The notes under the pieces: model-generated | Databases searched by the model: none | What the model saw: only the letters and a program-made list of their open reading frames with translations | Told to the model about the DNA's origin: nothing | Made by a program: the position numbers and the translations under genes | Part shown: piece by piece, positions 39,352 to 48,282 of the stretch | Layout: every line of letters begins with the position of its first letter | How positions within the stretch are numbered: the first letter of the stretch is position 1 | Assembly: GCF_000021305.1 (NCBI RefSeq) | Contig: NC_011772.1 | Span: 3,262,001-3,326,000, forward strand | Length of the DNA stretch: 64,000 nt | DNA from: Bacillus cereus G9842 | GTDB lineage: Bacteria > Bacillota > Bacilli > Bacillales > Bacillaceae_G | Reading direction: 5' to 3'

Positions 39352-40176
39352 TTACGTATGAAACAACTTTCCTTCTATTGCTTTTATATATCTTTCAGCA
39401 GAACGTTCAACTGCCTCATTTGCATTTTCTTTTACTACTCGATGAAAAGCGTTGTATAAACGATTAAACTGTAACGGCTTCACTCGATTCACCATTTCTT
39501 CCACTTTTCTCGCTGGTAGTGGAATTAAGTTTGGATAGCTGTACATGAAGCTTACCCACCTTTCATCCGCTACAACTTGAATAATATCACCTGTTAACAA
39601 AATCCCTTTTCCATCATTACCTTCTTCCCAATGTAAGACAGATCCACCTTTAAAATGTCCCCCTAAACGATGAATGACTAATCCATCAGCTAATTGCAAT
39701 GACTCTCCAGACCAGTAAATAATACGACTACTCGGGCGCATTACCCACTCTTTATCATCTTCATGTATATAAATTGGTACATCAAATGTCTCCGCCCATT
39801 CTACCTGCGTTGAATAATAATGCGGATGAGACAATGCAATTGCATCTAATCCACCAAGCTCTTTTATCTTCTCAATTGTCGTTTCATCTAAATACGTAAT
39901 ACAGTCCCATAGTAAACGATATGACTCTGTTTTCACTAGAAATGCAGTTTGACCGATCGCAAATCCTGGTTTTGTCGTAATACTATAAAGTCCATTTTCC
40001 TCTTCGATTATTTCATTTTTATATGTATCACCTGTTTGTAAGCTTTCTAGTGTCGTCCAAGATTGTCCTTTTTGGTTAACATATTGCCTCTCTTCATCAC
40101 AAATATGACAACTCACCGGTTCTTCTACACTCGCTGCATACTGCACACCACACGTTGTACAAACGAAATTTTCCAT
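39352..40176 (-). CDS. MBL-fold metallo-hydrolase with N-terminal zinc ribbon
   Basis: 274 residues from ATG 40176, set by AGGGGG. The N terminus MENFVCTTCGVQY and CHICDEER form a Cx2C...Cx2C zinc ribbon. A beta-lactamase fold follows, with SHPHYYSTQVEWAE (atypical HPHYYS in place of HxHxDH), GGHFKGGSVLHWEEG and LLTGDIIQVV. The altered first metal motif makes the chemistry uncertain. Same strand and close spacing with its neighbours. Confidence 0.82.
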   Translation of the reverse strand: MENFVCTTCGVQYAASVEEPVSCHICDEERQYVNQKGQSWTTLESLQTGDTYKNEIIEEENGLYSITTKPGFAIGQTAFLVKTESYRLLWDCITYLDETTIEKIKELGGLDAIALSHPHYYSTQVEWAETFDVPIYIHEDDKEWVMRPSSRIIYWSGESLQLADGLVIHRLGGHFKGGSVLHWEEGNDGKGILLTGDIIQVVADERWVSFMYSYPNLIPLPARKVEEMVNRVKPLQFNRLYNAFHRVVKENANEAVERSAERYIKAIEGKLFHT

Positions 40177-40204
40177 AATAATTCCCCCTATCCCTATTTC
40201 TTTA

Positions 40205-40762
40205 TTAAGCTGACTTTTGTTGATAATGATCTGCTTTTTTATTTTCAATTAACAAACTTATAAAAGTAAGTAAATAGATAACTGTAACCGATAATGGAAT
40301 TACAATAAATCCTTTTTCTGCAAAAAGAATCCCACAAACTGACGTTACAAATACAGTCCCTACTGACAATAAACCATAACTTTTACTTTCATAAATCCAT
40401 ACGTACGGAATAAAATGAACACCTATTAACATCGCTACTACAAAAGGTAACCATTCTGGAAATTGAAAATAGGCAAGTAATACAAGTGGAATATTCAATA
40501 CATTTATCCCACCAATTAAGCCTGCCAAAACCCCTAACGGATTTCCTTTCGCAAACATATCAATTTTCAATATAGCAGCTATCATTAAGCCAAAAGGAAA
40601 CACACAGCCCATACCGATTAAATATACCCACACCACTTGTTTTTCAGAAAGAACAAATCCCGTTATACTCATAACTATCCAAAATAAAACGCCGGCTAAT
40701 ATAATCGGTAAGCCTCTCTTCGTTTTTATTGCTAAATCCTTTTTCGCTTCTGCAACATTCAT
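40205..40762 (-). CDS. DUF7010-like membrane protein
   Basis: 185 residues from ATG 40762, which has GGGGGAG eight bases upstream. Six hydrophobic helices, starting RGLPIILAGVLFWIVMSITG, with a short charged tail (LIENKKADHYQQKSA). It resembles small integral membrane proteins annotated DUF7010; no function known. It sits between the phosphotransferase and metallo-hydrolase genes with gaps of only 28 bases each side. Confidence 0.65.
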   Translation of the reverse strand: MNVAEAKKDLAIKTKRGLPIILAGVLFWIVMSITGFVLSEKQVVWVYLIGMGCVFPFGLMIAAILKIDMFAKGNPLGVLAGLIGGINVLNIPLVLLAYFQFPEWLPFVVAMLIGVHFIPYVWIYESKSYGLLSVGTVFVTSVCGILFAEKGFIVIPLSVTVIYLLTFISLLIENKKADHYQQKSA

Positions 40763-40790
40763 TTCACTATCTCCCCCAAAAATATTTGTG

Positions 40791-41630
40791 CTATAAAGCC
40801 GGCTTAATTTCACCCATCCAATAACGCCAAGCTATTAAATAATCTTCTAAATCTTTCGGGTGGTGTCTTAAACATGTGTCTATACGTAAATATAATCCTA
40901 TGACTATTTCTTCATATAAATCACAGTCTTTTTTATGAAATACACACTGTTTCATCGCATAATTAATTGTTTCTTTTGTTAAATTTTCCGGAGTTGAACA
41001 AAACGCGTAAATTAAATCGTATATAGGATCTCCTAACACTGGTAAAGGATCAATTACACCGTGCAGTTTATTCTCTTTAAATATAAAGTTATGAAATCCA
41101 AGATCACCATGCAATAAAAATGGCTGATTTATTCCAGCATCCCTATTTGCTAAATTAAGAACCGTTCTATACTCTTCTTCACTTATGTAACGTCTTACAT
41201 TTTCATGAGCTTCTATCACATTTGTTGTTAAAAATTCACTCCAAGATTGAAACAGATTTTCTTTCCATCCCCAGCCATCAACCTCTGTAGCCACTTCATA
41301 CTTATTGATAACTTCCTTTACAAGTTTACAAAGAACACTCCGTTTATGGCCTAGTTTGCAAGACGTTGTGCCCTCAAGGAATGAGTAAACAATATAGCGA
41401 TTTAAAGGTTCCTTATATAAAAGCTTTGGAAATAATTCGTCCTTTTTATAAAACTGAAGAAAATAAGCTTCTTCACGTATGACATCCGATTCATTCAACT
41501 TTACAACGTATTGTTCATCCAACAAATATACAGTACTTGTCGTTCCCCCGTTTAATGCTTTTACGCTATTTGGATAATGTGAAATAACTTTTTCCTTAAT
41601 TAGTTGTGCAGTGATTATTGAAATTTCCAT
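40791..41630 (-). CDS. Aminoglycoside phosphotransferase-like (APH) kinase
   Basis: 279 residues from ATG 41630. A kinase-like fold: glycine loop LNGGTTSTVYLLDEQYVVKL with its lysine, the catalytic loop LLHGDLGFHNFIFKENK (HGDxxxxN) and the metal Asp in GVIDPLPVLGDPIYDLIY. The APH/choline kinase superfamily phosphorylates small hydroxyl or aminoglycoside substrates; which one is not visible. First gene of a possible four-gene run (APH, DUF7010, MBL, SGNH). Confidence 0.82.
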   Translation of the reverse strand: MEISIITAQLIKEKVISHYPNSVKALNGGTTSTVYLLDEQYVVKLNESDVIREEAYFLQFYKKDELFPKLLYKEPLNRYIVYSFLEGTTSCKLGHKRSVLCKLVKEVINKYEVATEVDGWGWKENLFQSWSEFLTTNVIEAHENVRRYISEEEYRTVLNLANRDAGINQPFLLHGDLGFHNFIFKENKLHGVIDPLPVLGDPIYDLIYAFCSTPENLTKETINYAMKQCVFHKKDCDLYEEIVIGLYLRIDTCLRHHPKDLEDYLIAWRYWMGEIKPAL

Positions 41631-41817
41631 TCTCTCACCCTTTAATTCTGAATATTCCCTTAATTTAAAAGACAACTTTACTATTATTTGACAAACGTGA
41701 GGGGAATCCTGCCAACCATCCTAATATAGCAAACAACAATTTTATTTTATTACAATGGCTTTCTTCAATATTCCATCATATAGTTCATTCCATTTATGGT
41801 AATGTGATGTGATTTCA

Positions 41818-42567
41818 TCACTCTAAATGCTCTTCATATACTCTAATAATTTCTATTGCCGGGTCTCTGTCTTGTAATTTATGAGCCAAACTTTCTACAC
41901 CAAACACTTCTGTAAAAGTATGACTGCCTACAATTAAATTAATCCCTTTAAATTTCGCATGTTGCACTGTATATAATGTTTTTTCACCTGTTATGTACGT
42001 GTCACATCCTTTTTCTAATGCACGTTCAATTAAATTTGTATTGTTTCCTGCACCGGTTAAAATCGCAATCCGTTTTACTGGTTTATCATGATTTCTCCAG
42101 CTCTTCACTTTCTCTTCCATTTTTTCTTCCAGTTTTCCAACTAAGTTTGAAAAAGGAATCGCTTCTTTATATTCTCCTATTCCCGGTAGTTCTTCTTCCT
42201 CATACGTGGAATATTCTAGTATTGTATCTATCCCAATTCCGTTAAATAACGACGTACACGTGCCAAACTTTACAAAATCTAACGGCAAATGAATCCAAAA
42301 ATGATTCATTTCATATTGCTTCAATTTCTCAATACAAGCCTTTTCCATACCAAATAAAAAACTCCACGGCGCATGATGTGTAACTATCATATCGACTCCA
42401 TTTTTATACGCTTCTTCAATCGTCTCTAATGTCAGATTTGTTGTGTAACCGATTTTGTGAAATTCATCTTTACTTATATGAGTAAAACCATATTCATCAT
42501 CGCCATATTTGTGAAGATGCTCTTCAAATAATGATGTTATCTGTTCGTTAAACTGCGTTATATTCAT
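41818..42567 (-). CDS. Nif3-like dinuclear metal centre protein
   Basis: 249 residues. DMIVTHHAPWSF holds the paired His metal ligands near residue 64, and the later GSHTFTEVFGVESLAHKLQ holds the second ligand group, as in Nif3/GCH1-like type 2 proteins. It lacks the inserted PII-like domain of the longer form. Function is uncertain; possibly a hydrolase. ATG behind AAAGGAG. Confidence 0.85.
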   Translation of the reverse strand: MNITQFNEQITSLFEEHLHKYGDDEYGFTHISKDEFHKIGYTTNLTLETIEEAYKNGVDMIVTHHAPWSFLFGMEKACIEKLKQYEMNHFWIHLPLDFVKFGTCTSLFNGIGIDTILEYSTYEEEELPGIGEYKEAIPFSNLVGKLEEKMEEKVKSWRNHDKPVKRIAILTGAGNNTNLIERALEKGCDTYITGEKTLYTVQHAKFKGINLIVGSHTFTEVFGVESLAHKLQDRDPAIEIIRVYEEHLE

Positions 42568-42650
42568 TTTATTTCTCCTTTCATTTACTTTTATATTTCA
42601 AAAATAAGGAAATACTAAATAACAACGTTACATACATATAGGAGGACACC

Positions 42651-42860
42651 ATGAAACCTGAATTTTTAAAAGCTGTACATGATGCTATCGGAAATGTCGA
42701 ACACATTCATATAGAAGAAAGCGGTGCTGACAGCTTACTTATCCATCATGATGATGCACAGCAGTTACAACAAGTTGCTGTGGCGTTAGAAAATAATAAT
42801 TTCCGCTCCGCTTTAAGAACAACCGGAAATGCTTCGTACATTGAAGTATTGAACAGATAA
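42651..42860 (+). CDS. 69-residue protein of unknown function
   Basis: ATG behind ATAGGAGGAC. Begins MKPEFLKAVHDAIGNVEHIH and is hydrophilic with an alpha/beta pattern. It ends RTTGNASYIEVLNR and has its own terminator. Divergent from the Nif3-like gene. No family recognised, but codon use and start signals indicate a real gene. Confidence 0.75.
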   Translation: MKPEFLKAVHDAIGNVEHIHIEESGADSLLIHHDDAQQLQQVAVALENNNFRSALRTTGNASYIEVLNR

Positions 42861-42861
42861 T

Positions 42862-42894
42862 GAAAGTCCGGATGTATTCCGGGCTTTCTTTTTT
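42862..42894 (+). terminator. Terminator of the 69-residue gene
   Basis: GAAAGTCCGGA / TCCGGGCTTTC followed by TTTTTTA. Confidence 0.85.
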
Positions 42895-42896
42895 AT

Positions 42897-42942
42897 CTTG
42901 CTATTCACCGGGCAGTAAAACCCCCACTGATTAAAGTTTCAC
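42897..42942. repeat. Shortened bcr1-type element, 46 bp
   Basis: Bordered by TTTAT at 42892-42896 and 42943-42947. Carries CACCGGGCAGTAAAACCCCC and ACTGATTAAAGTTTCAC, the two ends of the full element. The right border contains the stop codon of the PhzF gene. Confidence 0.8.
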
Positions 42943-42943
42943 T

Positions 42944-43843
42944 TTATATTGAAACTTCAAACTCTTTCACATACACCGCTGTTCCAGCAATATCTATTTG
43001 TAACTTCTCGTTTTCTATCTCTTTCGTTACATAAACAGTTACACGACCATCTTTATTTATTTCCTGTCCTTGCTCAACGATTAAATCCAATTCATGTTCA
43101 AAATCTTTCTCTAAATACTCCGCATAATACGCTCCCATTACACCTGAAGCTGTTCCTGTCACTGGATCTTCAATCGTCCCAGCGTAAGCTGATGAAAAAT
43201 GACGGCCGTGCATTTGTGCTAGTTCATCATAAGTTTCTAGACAAATTGGGTGAATAGAAGCATTAGGTATTTCTTTTAATACTGATGGAAATGCAGCATT
43301 ATTAGGTTTCATTCTCTCGCATGCATTAAGATTTTTAATCGGTACAATTACAGTCCAATTACCAGTACTTCCATATACAATCGGTAAACTTACATCTAAA
43401 TCATTTATTTCTAAACCAATACTATGAGCTAATTTTTCTTTTGAACCTGTAAATTCTTTAAACTGAGGTGCTGCCTGTCTCATTTTAATAAAGGTTTCTC
43501 CATTTTTATTTACACCTATTTGTATCGGTAAAATCCCAGCCTTCGTTTCAATCGTAAGGTTACTTTTCTCTTCTAATAAACCTTTTTCGCGCAAAGCATA
43601 TATCGTCCCTACTGTCCCATGACCACATAAATCCATTTCAAAACCAGGTGTAAAATAACGCATTCTTATATCTCCTACTTCTGAAGAAAGAACAAAAGTT
43701 GTTTCGTTATATCCAACTTTTTCAGCAATAATTTGCATTTTCTCTTCCGTTAATCCATCTGCTTCTAATACAATACCTGCTGGATTTCCCTTATTTGGTT
43801 TATTCGTAAATGCGTCGTAATGAAATACGTTTATAGTCTTCAT
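42944..43843 (-). CDS. PhzF family isomerase/epimerase
   Basis: 299 residues. MKTINVFHYDAFTNKPNKGN (start of PhzF fold, GNPAG), VGYNETTFVL (catalytic Glu region), MRYFTPGFEMDLCGHGTVGT and DPVTGTASGVMGAYYAEYL are conserved. PhzF-like proteins in Bacillus (YfhB/YddE type) are diaminopimelate-epimerase-fold enzymes of unknown substrate. 12 bases downstream of the GNAT gene, so co-transcribed. Confidence 0.9.
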   Translation of the reverse strand: MKTINVFHYDAFTNKPNKGNPAGIVLEADGLTEEKMQIIAEKVGYNETTFVLSSEVGDIRMRYFTPGFEMDLCGHGTVGTIYALREKGLLEEKSNLTIETKAGILPIQIGVNKNGETFIKMRQAAPQFKEFTGSKEKLAHSIGLEINDLDVSLPIVYGSTGNWTVIVPIKNLNACERMKPNNAAFPSVLKEIPNASIHPICLETYDELAQMHGRHFSSAYAGTIEDPVTGTASGVMGAYYAEYLEKDFEHELDLIVEQGQEINKDGRVTVYVTKEIENEKLQIDIAGTAVYVKEFEVSI

Positions 43844-43855
43844 TTTCTTTTCTCC

Positions 43856-44419
43856 TTATTTGTTCATTTCTTTATTTTTATAATAAATAAGAAAATCCAT
43901 CCACTTACCATTCTCTAAAGAAAACGCCTCTCTCTCGCATTCAAAAGAAAAACCTGATCGTTCCGCAAGACGAACAGATGGCTCATTATCAACATGTATA
44001 TGTAATTCAATTCTATGAAAATGAAGACTATTATAAAATAACGATAACGCAGCTTTCACGCTTTCTATGCCATATCCATTTTTCCAGTATTGATTATGTA
44101 TGGAATACCCCATCATCGCCCATTGGTAATCCATTCGTAAAATTTTTATCAGCTCTAACTTTCCAATATTAGCTCCGTCTTCTTTACGAAAAATGCCTAA
44201 TACATACATCTCATCTCTATGTGCTGCTTCATCAAAACCTCTTATCCATTCCGTGAACCATGCTTTTGTTGATGATACCAGAACTTGATAGCCATCGTCA
44301 TATTTATACTGCGATGGCAGTCTCTTATTAAATCCATCTAACCAACTTTCGTAATCATCTTTTTGAAATGGACGGATAATGAGTCTATCCGTCTCTACTT
44401 CTAATAACGGTAGCTTCAT
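43856..44419 (-). CDS. GNAT family acetyltransferase, RimJ-like
   Basis: 187 residues. RLIIRPFQKDDYESWLDGFN at the start and the acetyl-CoA motif QYWKNGYGIESVKAALSLFY, with HRIELHIHVDNEPSVRLAER at the end, are diagnostic of the ribosomal-protein-type N-acetyltransferase group. The substrate is unknown. First gene of a two-gene unit with phzF. Confidence 0.88.
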   Translation of the reverse strand: MKLPLLEVETDRLIIRPFQKDDYESWLDGFNKRLPSQYKYDDGYQVLVSSTKAWFTEWIRGFDEAAHRDEMYVLGIFRKEDGANIGKLELIKILRMDYQWAMMGYSIHNQYWKNGYGIESVKAALSLFYNSLHFHRIELHIHVDNEPSVRLAERSGFSFECEREAFSLENGKWMDFLIYYKNKEMNK

Positions 44420-44512
44420 TTAATTTCATCCCTCGAATTATTAATTGAATATTCTTTATTATCTTACACGAAATACAAAATCTAGTAAATTATTATGTTT
44501 TTGATACATAAA

Positions 44513-44543
44513 AACCCAGTCATGCTTTATACATAACTGGGTT
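44513..44543 (-). terminator. Terminator of the acyl-CoA ligase gene
   Basis: AACCCAGT / ACTGGGTT with TTTTTAT following on the minus strand. Confidence 0.75.
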
Positions 44544-44563
44544 CTCCATCGTTTCATAATTTT

Positions 44564-46066
44564 CTATTTCATAAGAACTACATCTCGTAATTCCCTCTTC
44601 AACACTTTTCCTAAAGCATTTTTCGGTAATTCTTCTATGAATACCACTTCTGGTATTTTGTAACTGGCTAATTTCTCCTTACAATACTGAGTAATACTTT
44701 CTTCTGTTAATGTTGTTTCGCCATCCTTCACAATGTAAGCTCTTGGAACTTCTCCCCAAAAGTCATCTGGAACTCCAACTACTGCAACTTCTAAAACACC
44801 ATGTATTTCATGAATAACATCTTCTACTTGATCTGGATATACATTGTCACCACCGCGTATAATAACGTCTTTATATCTTCCCATAATATGCAGGAATCCA
44901 TCGTCATCTATCATGCCAGCATCACCCATGTTAAACCAGTTATCTTTTACTACCTTCTTTGTCGCCTTTTCATTATTCCAATACCCTTTAAACATGTATG
45001 GACTTTTCACATGAATCTCTCCAACTTCATTTGTTGTTAGTTCATGTCCTGTTTCCGGATGAACAATTTTCACCTCTACATTTTTCAAGGTTTTTCCTAC
45101 AGAAGACATCTTTTCTTTTCCCATCATTGGATGCCATGAGGTTACAACCCAACCTTCTGTACTACCATAGCCTTGCACCATATATATTCCTTTTTCCATA
45201 TATTTTTGAATGAGTGTTTCTGGCACTTTTGTACCACCGCTTTGTGCTACTTTAAAGGTTGAAATATTACGTTCTTTTTTATTTAATTCATCAAGCATGT
45301 AACTATAAACAGCTGGGAACGCAAGCATCGTAGTAATTTTCTCTTCTTCAATCTTATCCCAAATAATAGCAGGATTCGAATCAGCTAAGAAAATCATCGT
45401 AACGCCATGATAAATACAATTTAAAATAGAAAGCACGCCACTCATATGGAACAATGGATGCACGGATAAAAAACGTTCACCTGCTGGGATTTCTCTTTGG
45501 CCCGCAATTTCAGCAAAATAATGATGCAAGTTTTTATGTCCAATTACACATGCTTTCGCCTGTCCAGTCGTTCCTGAAGTAAATAAGTAAATGGCATCGT
45601 CTTCTTCATGAACTTCTACGTTCGGTTCTGACGTTGGCTGTTTTTGCAACTCTAATTCAAATGAACCAAAGCCTTCTTTTGTCGTTTGAATTACATAAGG
45701 GATTTCTTTAACAGCATCAATCTTTAATAATACTTCACTAAATTCTTCATCAATAACTAATACTTTTAATTTCGCTTCTTTTACAATCGTTTCTAATTCA
45801 TAAGCAGTAAGCTGATGATTTAGCGGAATACATACCGCTCCAATTTTTAAACTTGCCATCATAACGCTTGGAAACGGGTGATTATTTTTGCATAGTATTC
45901 CTATACGGTCTCCTCTTTGCACACCATTATGTAACAAATAATGTGCAAGCTGATTTACTCGTTCATTATACTGCTGAAACGAATACCTTTTCTCTCCGCC
46001 TACAAGCGCTTCCAAATTTGGTGATTGCATTGCTCTTTTTTGTAATAATTTTTGCATCGTTCTCAA
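44564..46066 (-). CDS. AMP-dependent acyl-CoA ligase
   Basis: 500 residues of the adenylate-forming superfamily. Motifs: P-loop-like YLFTSGTTGQAKACVIGH (about residues 160-177), VQGYGSTEGWVVTSWHP, the hinge RYKDVIIRGGDNVYPDQVED, and the C-terminal lysine in LPKNALGKVLKREL. It activates a carboxylic acid, probably a medium- or long-chain fatty acid, to its CoA ester. TTG start at 46066 is six bases after AGGGGAG; ATG three codons later is the alternative. Confidence 0.88.
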   Translation of the reverse strand: MRTMQKLLQKRAMQSPNLEALVGGEKRYSFQQYNERVNQLAHYLLHNGVQRGDRIGILCKNNHPFPSVMMASLKIGAVCIPLNHQLTAYELETIVKEAKLKVLVIDEEFSEVLLKIDAVKEIPYVIQTTKEGFGSFELELQKQPTSEPNVEVHEEDDAIYLFTSGTTGQAKACVIGHKNLHHYFAEIAGQREIPAGERFLSVHPLFHMSGVLSILNCIYHGVTMIFLADSNPAIIWDKIEEEKITTMLAFPAVYSYMLDELNKKERNISTFKVAQSGGTKVPETLIQKYMEKGIYMVQGYGSTEGWVVTSWHPMMGKEKMSSVGKTLKNVEVKIVHPETGHELTTNEVGEIHVKSPYMFKGYWNNEKATKKVVKDNWFNMGDAGMIDDDGFLHIMGRYKDVIIRGGDNVYPDQVEDVIHEIHGVLEVAVVGVPDDFWGEVPRAYIVKDGETTLTEESITQYCKEKLASYKIPEVVFIEELPKNALGKVLKRELRDVVLMK

Positions 46067-46160
46067 GTAAAACTCCCCTTTATATATGTTAGGTTTTTTA
46101 TTTTACCAGATTAACTATTAATTTACTAAAGATTACACTTAGTGAATATAAGAAGAATAT

Positions 46161-46198
46161 AAAATAGCCATTTACTTCACAAGTAAATGGCTATTTTT
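46161..46198. terminator. Terminator of the NAD(P)H oxidoreductase gene
   Basis: Near-perfect AAAATAGCCATTTACTT / AAGTAAATGGCTATTTTT stem just beyond the stop at 46201. Confidence 0.9.
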
Positions 46199-46200
46199 CA

Positions 46201-46737
46201 TTATATATTAGAATACTTCTTGTTCATCACATATTGCACATATTCAGGTGCACTTTTATCAATCTCTTCATCACTTAGTTTATATTCTGCACCATATAAA
46301 TAAAAGGAAGGTATAAATTCCATACCTGTATATAAGCATGTAGCTTGGAATGGTTTCGTCAACTCATCCATTGTAATCCCACTATTTTCATAGTCTTTTT
46401 CTAATCCACCTATAGAAATAGCTACACCAAATTCTTTTCCCTTCACTTTATCTCCTTGTGATCCGTATGCAAACCCATATGTTAATACATCATCGAACCA
46501 TTTTTTCAATAAAGGTGGTGAGCTGTACCAGTAGAGAGGAAATTGAAATATATATCGGTCATGTTCTACTAACAGCTTTTGTTCCTCTTCCACATTAAAC
46601 TCCCAATTCGGTGCCACTTTATACAATTCATGCACCGTAATTTCATCCGAATATTTCTCAAGTTCTTCAATCCATCTTTTATTAATTTTTGATTTTTCAA
46701 TATCAGGATGTGCTACAATTACAAGTGTTTTCATCAT
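46201..46737 (-). CDS. Flavodoxin-like NAD(P)H-dependent oxidoreductase (KefF/YwrO type)
   Basis: 178 residues. MMKTLVIVAHPDIEKSKINK, IFQFPLYWYSSPPLLKKWFD and DVLTYGFAYG are the flavin-binding signatures of quinone reductases. It would reduce quinones or other electrophiles at the expense of NAD(P)H. It is divergent from an HxlR regulator, the standard arrangement for a YodB/HypR-type quinone or diamide response. ATG ATG behind AAAGGGG. Confidence 0.87.
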   Translation of the reverse strand: MMKTLVIVAHPDIEKSKINKRWIEELEKYSDEITVHELYKVAPNWEFNVEEEQKLLVEHDRYIFQFPLYWYSSPPLLKKWFDDVLTYGFAYGSQGDKVKGKEFGVAISIGGLEKDYENSGITMDELTKPFQATCLYTGMEFIPSFYLYGAEYKLSDEEIDKSAPEYVQYVMNKKYSNI

Positions 46738-46805
46738 TTTTCATCCCCTTTATAAATTATTCAACCCTTTACGTATTAGTATGAATGAGTCACATATAAT
46801 TGAAA

Positions 46806-46844
46806 AGTACGTACTTTAAAGTGCTATAGGAACCTTAAAGTACC
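46806..46844. promoter_or_regulatory. HxlR operator between oxidoreductase and HxlR genes
   Basis: AGTACGTACTTTAAAGTGCT, then ATAGGAACCTTAAAGTACC. The first part is nearly identical to the blocks at 33745 and 33860. Position fits control of both divergent promoters. Confidence 0.65.
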
Positions 46845-46858
46845 TGTGGAGGTGTTAT

Positions 46859-47182
46859 ATGAATCAAAATGATGACTGCCCAATTGCAACGACACTCGAT
46901 GTAATCGGCGGAAAATGGAAAGTTCATATTTTATGTGTCTTAATAGATGGAAAAATGCGAACAAATGAAATCCGACGAGAAATTCCAAACATTACGCAAA
47001 AAGTTCTGACTCAACAACTTCGGCAACTTGAAGCTGATGGAATTATCCATCGTACTGTATATCAAGAAGTTCCACCAAAGGTTGAGTACACAATAAGCGA
47101 ATATGGGAAATCTTTAATGCAAATTATGGATGAACTATGTGAATGGGGAAAAGATCATCAATTGAAAAGATTACATGACTAA
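46859..47182 (+). CDS. HxlR (DUF24) family regulator
   Basis: 107 residues. MNQNDDCPIATTLDVIGGKW carries the N-terminal Cys-7 that serves as the redox sensor in YodB/CatR/HypR. The wHTH continues MRTNEIRREIPNITQKVLTQ and QLRQLEADGIIHRTVYQEVP, ending in PPKVEYTISEYGKSLMQIMD. It probably represses, or is activated on oxidation to induce, the divergent flavodoxin-like oxidoreductase. ATG behind GGAGGTG. Closely related to the regulator at 33964. Confidence 0.88.
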   Translation: MNQNDDCPIATTLDVIGGKWKVHILCVLIDGKMRTNEIRREIPNITQKVLTQQLRQLEADGIIHRTVYQEVPPKVEYTISEYGKSLMQIMDELCEWGKDHQLKRLHD

Positions 47183-47798
47183 AAAAACATTACCGTCTTT
47201 ATTAAATCTTCTACATTCATATTAGTAGTTCAATATTTCTACTGAAATTTTATATTAGAGGGACTCCAACAACTCGTAATTTAGAACCCCAAATCTTTCA
47301 GAAATAAAAAACAATAACATTCATCTATAAATACTCTTTATAACAAAAGTATCTTATACTTTTCACCTTATATTTTGCTCGGACACTTTTTATTCATTGA
47401 ACCGCATCCTAGTTGTTAGACATATAGTCAACAATTTGAGATGTGGTTTTATTAGTCGAATAACAGCTCTCATCAACTTTAATAATCATGACTGCAGACA
47501 AAATACTTTGCAAAGAGTTCCTGTACAAGGTGATTTTTCACATAGACTTACCAAATAGCATTTTTATAAAAAACTTCTCACATTTAAATTGGACAAGCAT
47601 ATTTTATTATATGAGGACTCCCTACTCATAGAAAACTACCTTTCTATTCTAAGAGCGCGCATATTTGTGTGCTCTTAAATTATTTACAATAAAATAAAGA
47701 GTTTATTAATTTTCTTAATTCACTATCGGAAAAGTACCCATAATAATATCTTTATATTTATCTATTTTTTTTTTTGATTTTTATAAAACTATATTATT
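47183..47798. other. Intergenic region with two hairpins, no gene
   Basis: AT-rich. Hairpins: AACCGCATC ... GATGTGGTTTT (47400-47450) and AAGAGCGCGCA ... GTGTGCTCTT (47651-47676), possible terminators. A run of 13 T is at about 47766. Otherwise nothing recognisable. Confidence 0.4.
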
Positions 47799-48145
47799 TT
47801 GGAGTTGGTTAATACGTTACAAAAAACTGACCGTGTAATCATTATGGTCCCTCCATTTTCACAAGTGTTTGTTACATTTTACTCCTCATCAGGAGCACTT
47901 CTTTCATCACAAGTCTTATCTAATACCTCTCCACACCCTGTATCAATGTATGCACTTAATGAAATTGAAAGCGAATTATTTGAAGTCGAGTTAAAACCAC
48001 TACTACTTCATTAAAACTACGAATAGCGGAAAGACCTTTACAACTCCCATATGGAACTACAGCAGTAGCATTTTTAGCAAAAATAGCACAAGCAGAAGAA
48101 GCTGCAGAAACGATATATAGCTTTAACTACACACTTACTATGTAG
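47799..48145 (+). pseudogene. Frameshifted gene fragment of unknown family
   Basis: Open from 47799 (ELVNTLQKTDRVIIMVPPFS) to TAA at 48012. A one-base shift at about 48010 continues KLRIAERPLQLPYGTTAVAF and LAKIAQAEEAAETIYSFNYT to TAG at 48145. There is no ribosome binding site at the left end, so the 5' part is missing too. I cannot name the family. Located between the HxlR gene and the FAD monooxygenase, in a stretch that looks like gene debris. Confidence 0.4.
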
Positions 48146-48158
48146 ACTTCTCCTAGGA

Positions 48159-48194
48159 ACTTCATTTTAGTTTCCGAAGAAACTAAAATGAAGT
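48159..48194 (+). terminator. Perfect 16-bp hairpin upstream of the FAD monooxygenase
   Basis: ACTTCATTTTAGTTTC, CGAA loop, GAAACTAAAATGAAGT. No T run follows on the plus strand, so it may be a terminator for upstream transcripts or a leader structure for the gene at 48283. Confidence 0.6.
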
Positions 48195-48282
48195 ATAATT
48201 ATATATGTACAATAGATATCATTAATCTATTTACAATTTTTCACATTAGCTCTTAAACAATTAAATAAATGGAGGGCATGAT

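Noticed and set aside
47799..48014. 71-residue ORF as a functional gene
   Set aside because: No ribosome binding site, and a protein-like continuation follows in another frame; better described as a fragment.
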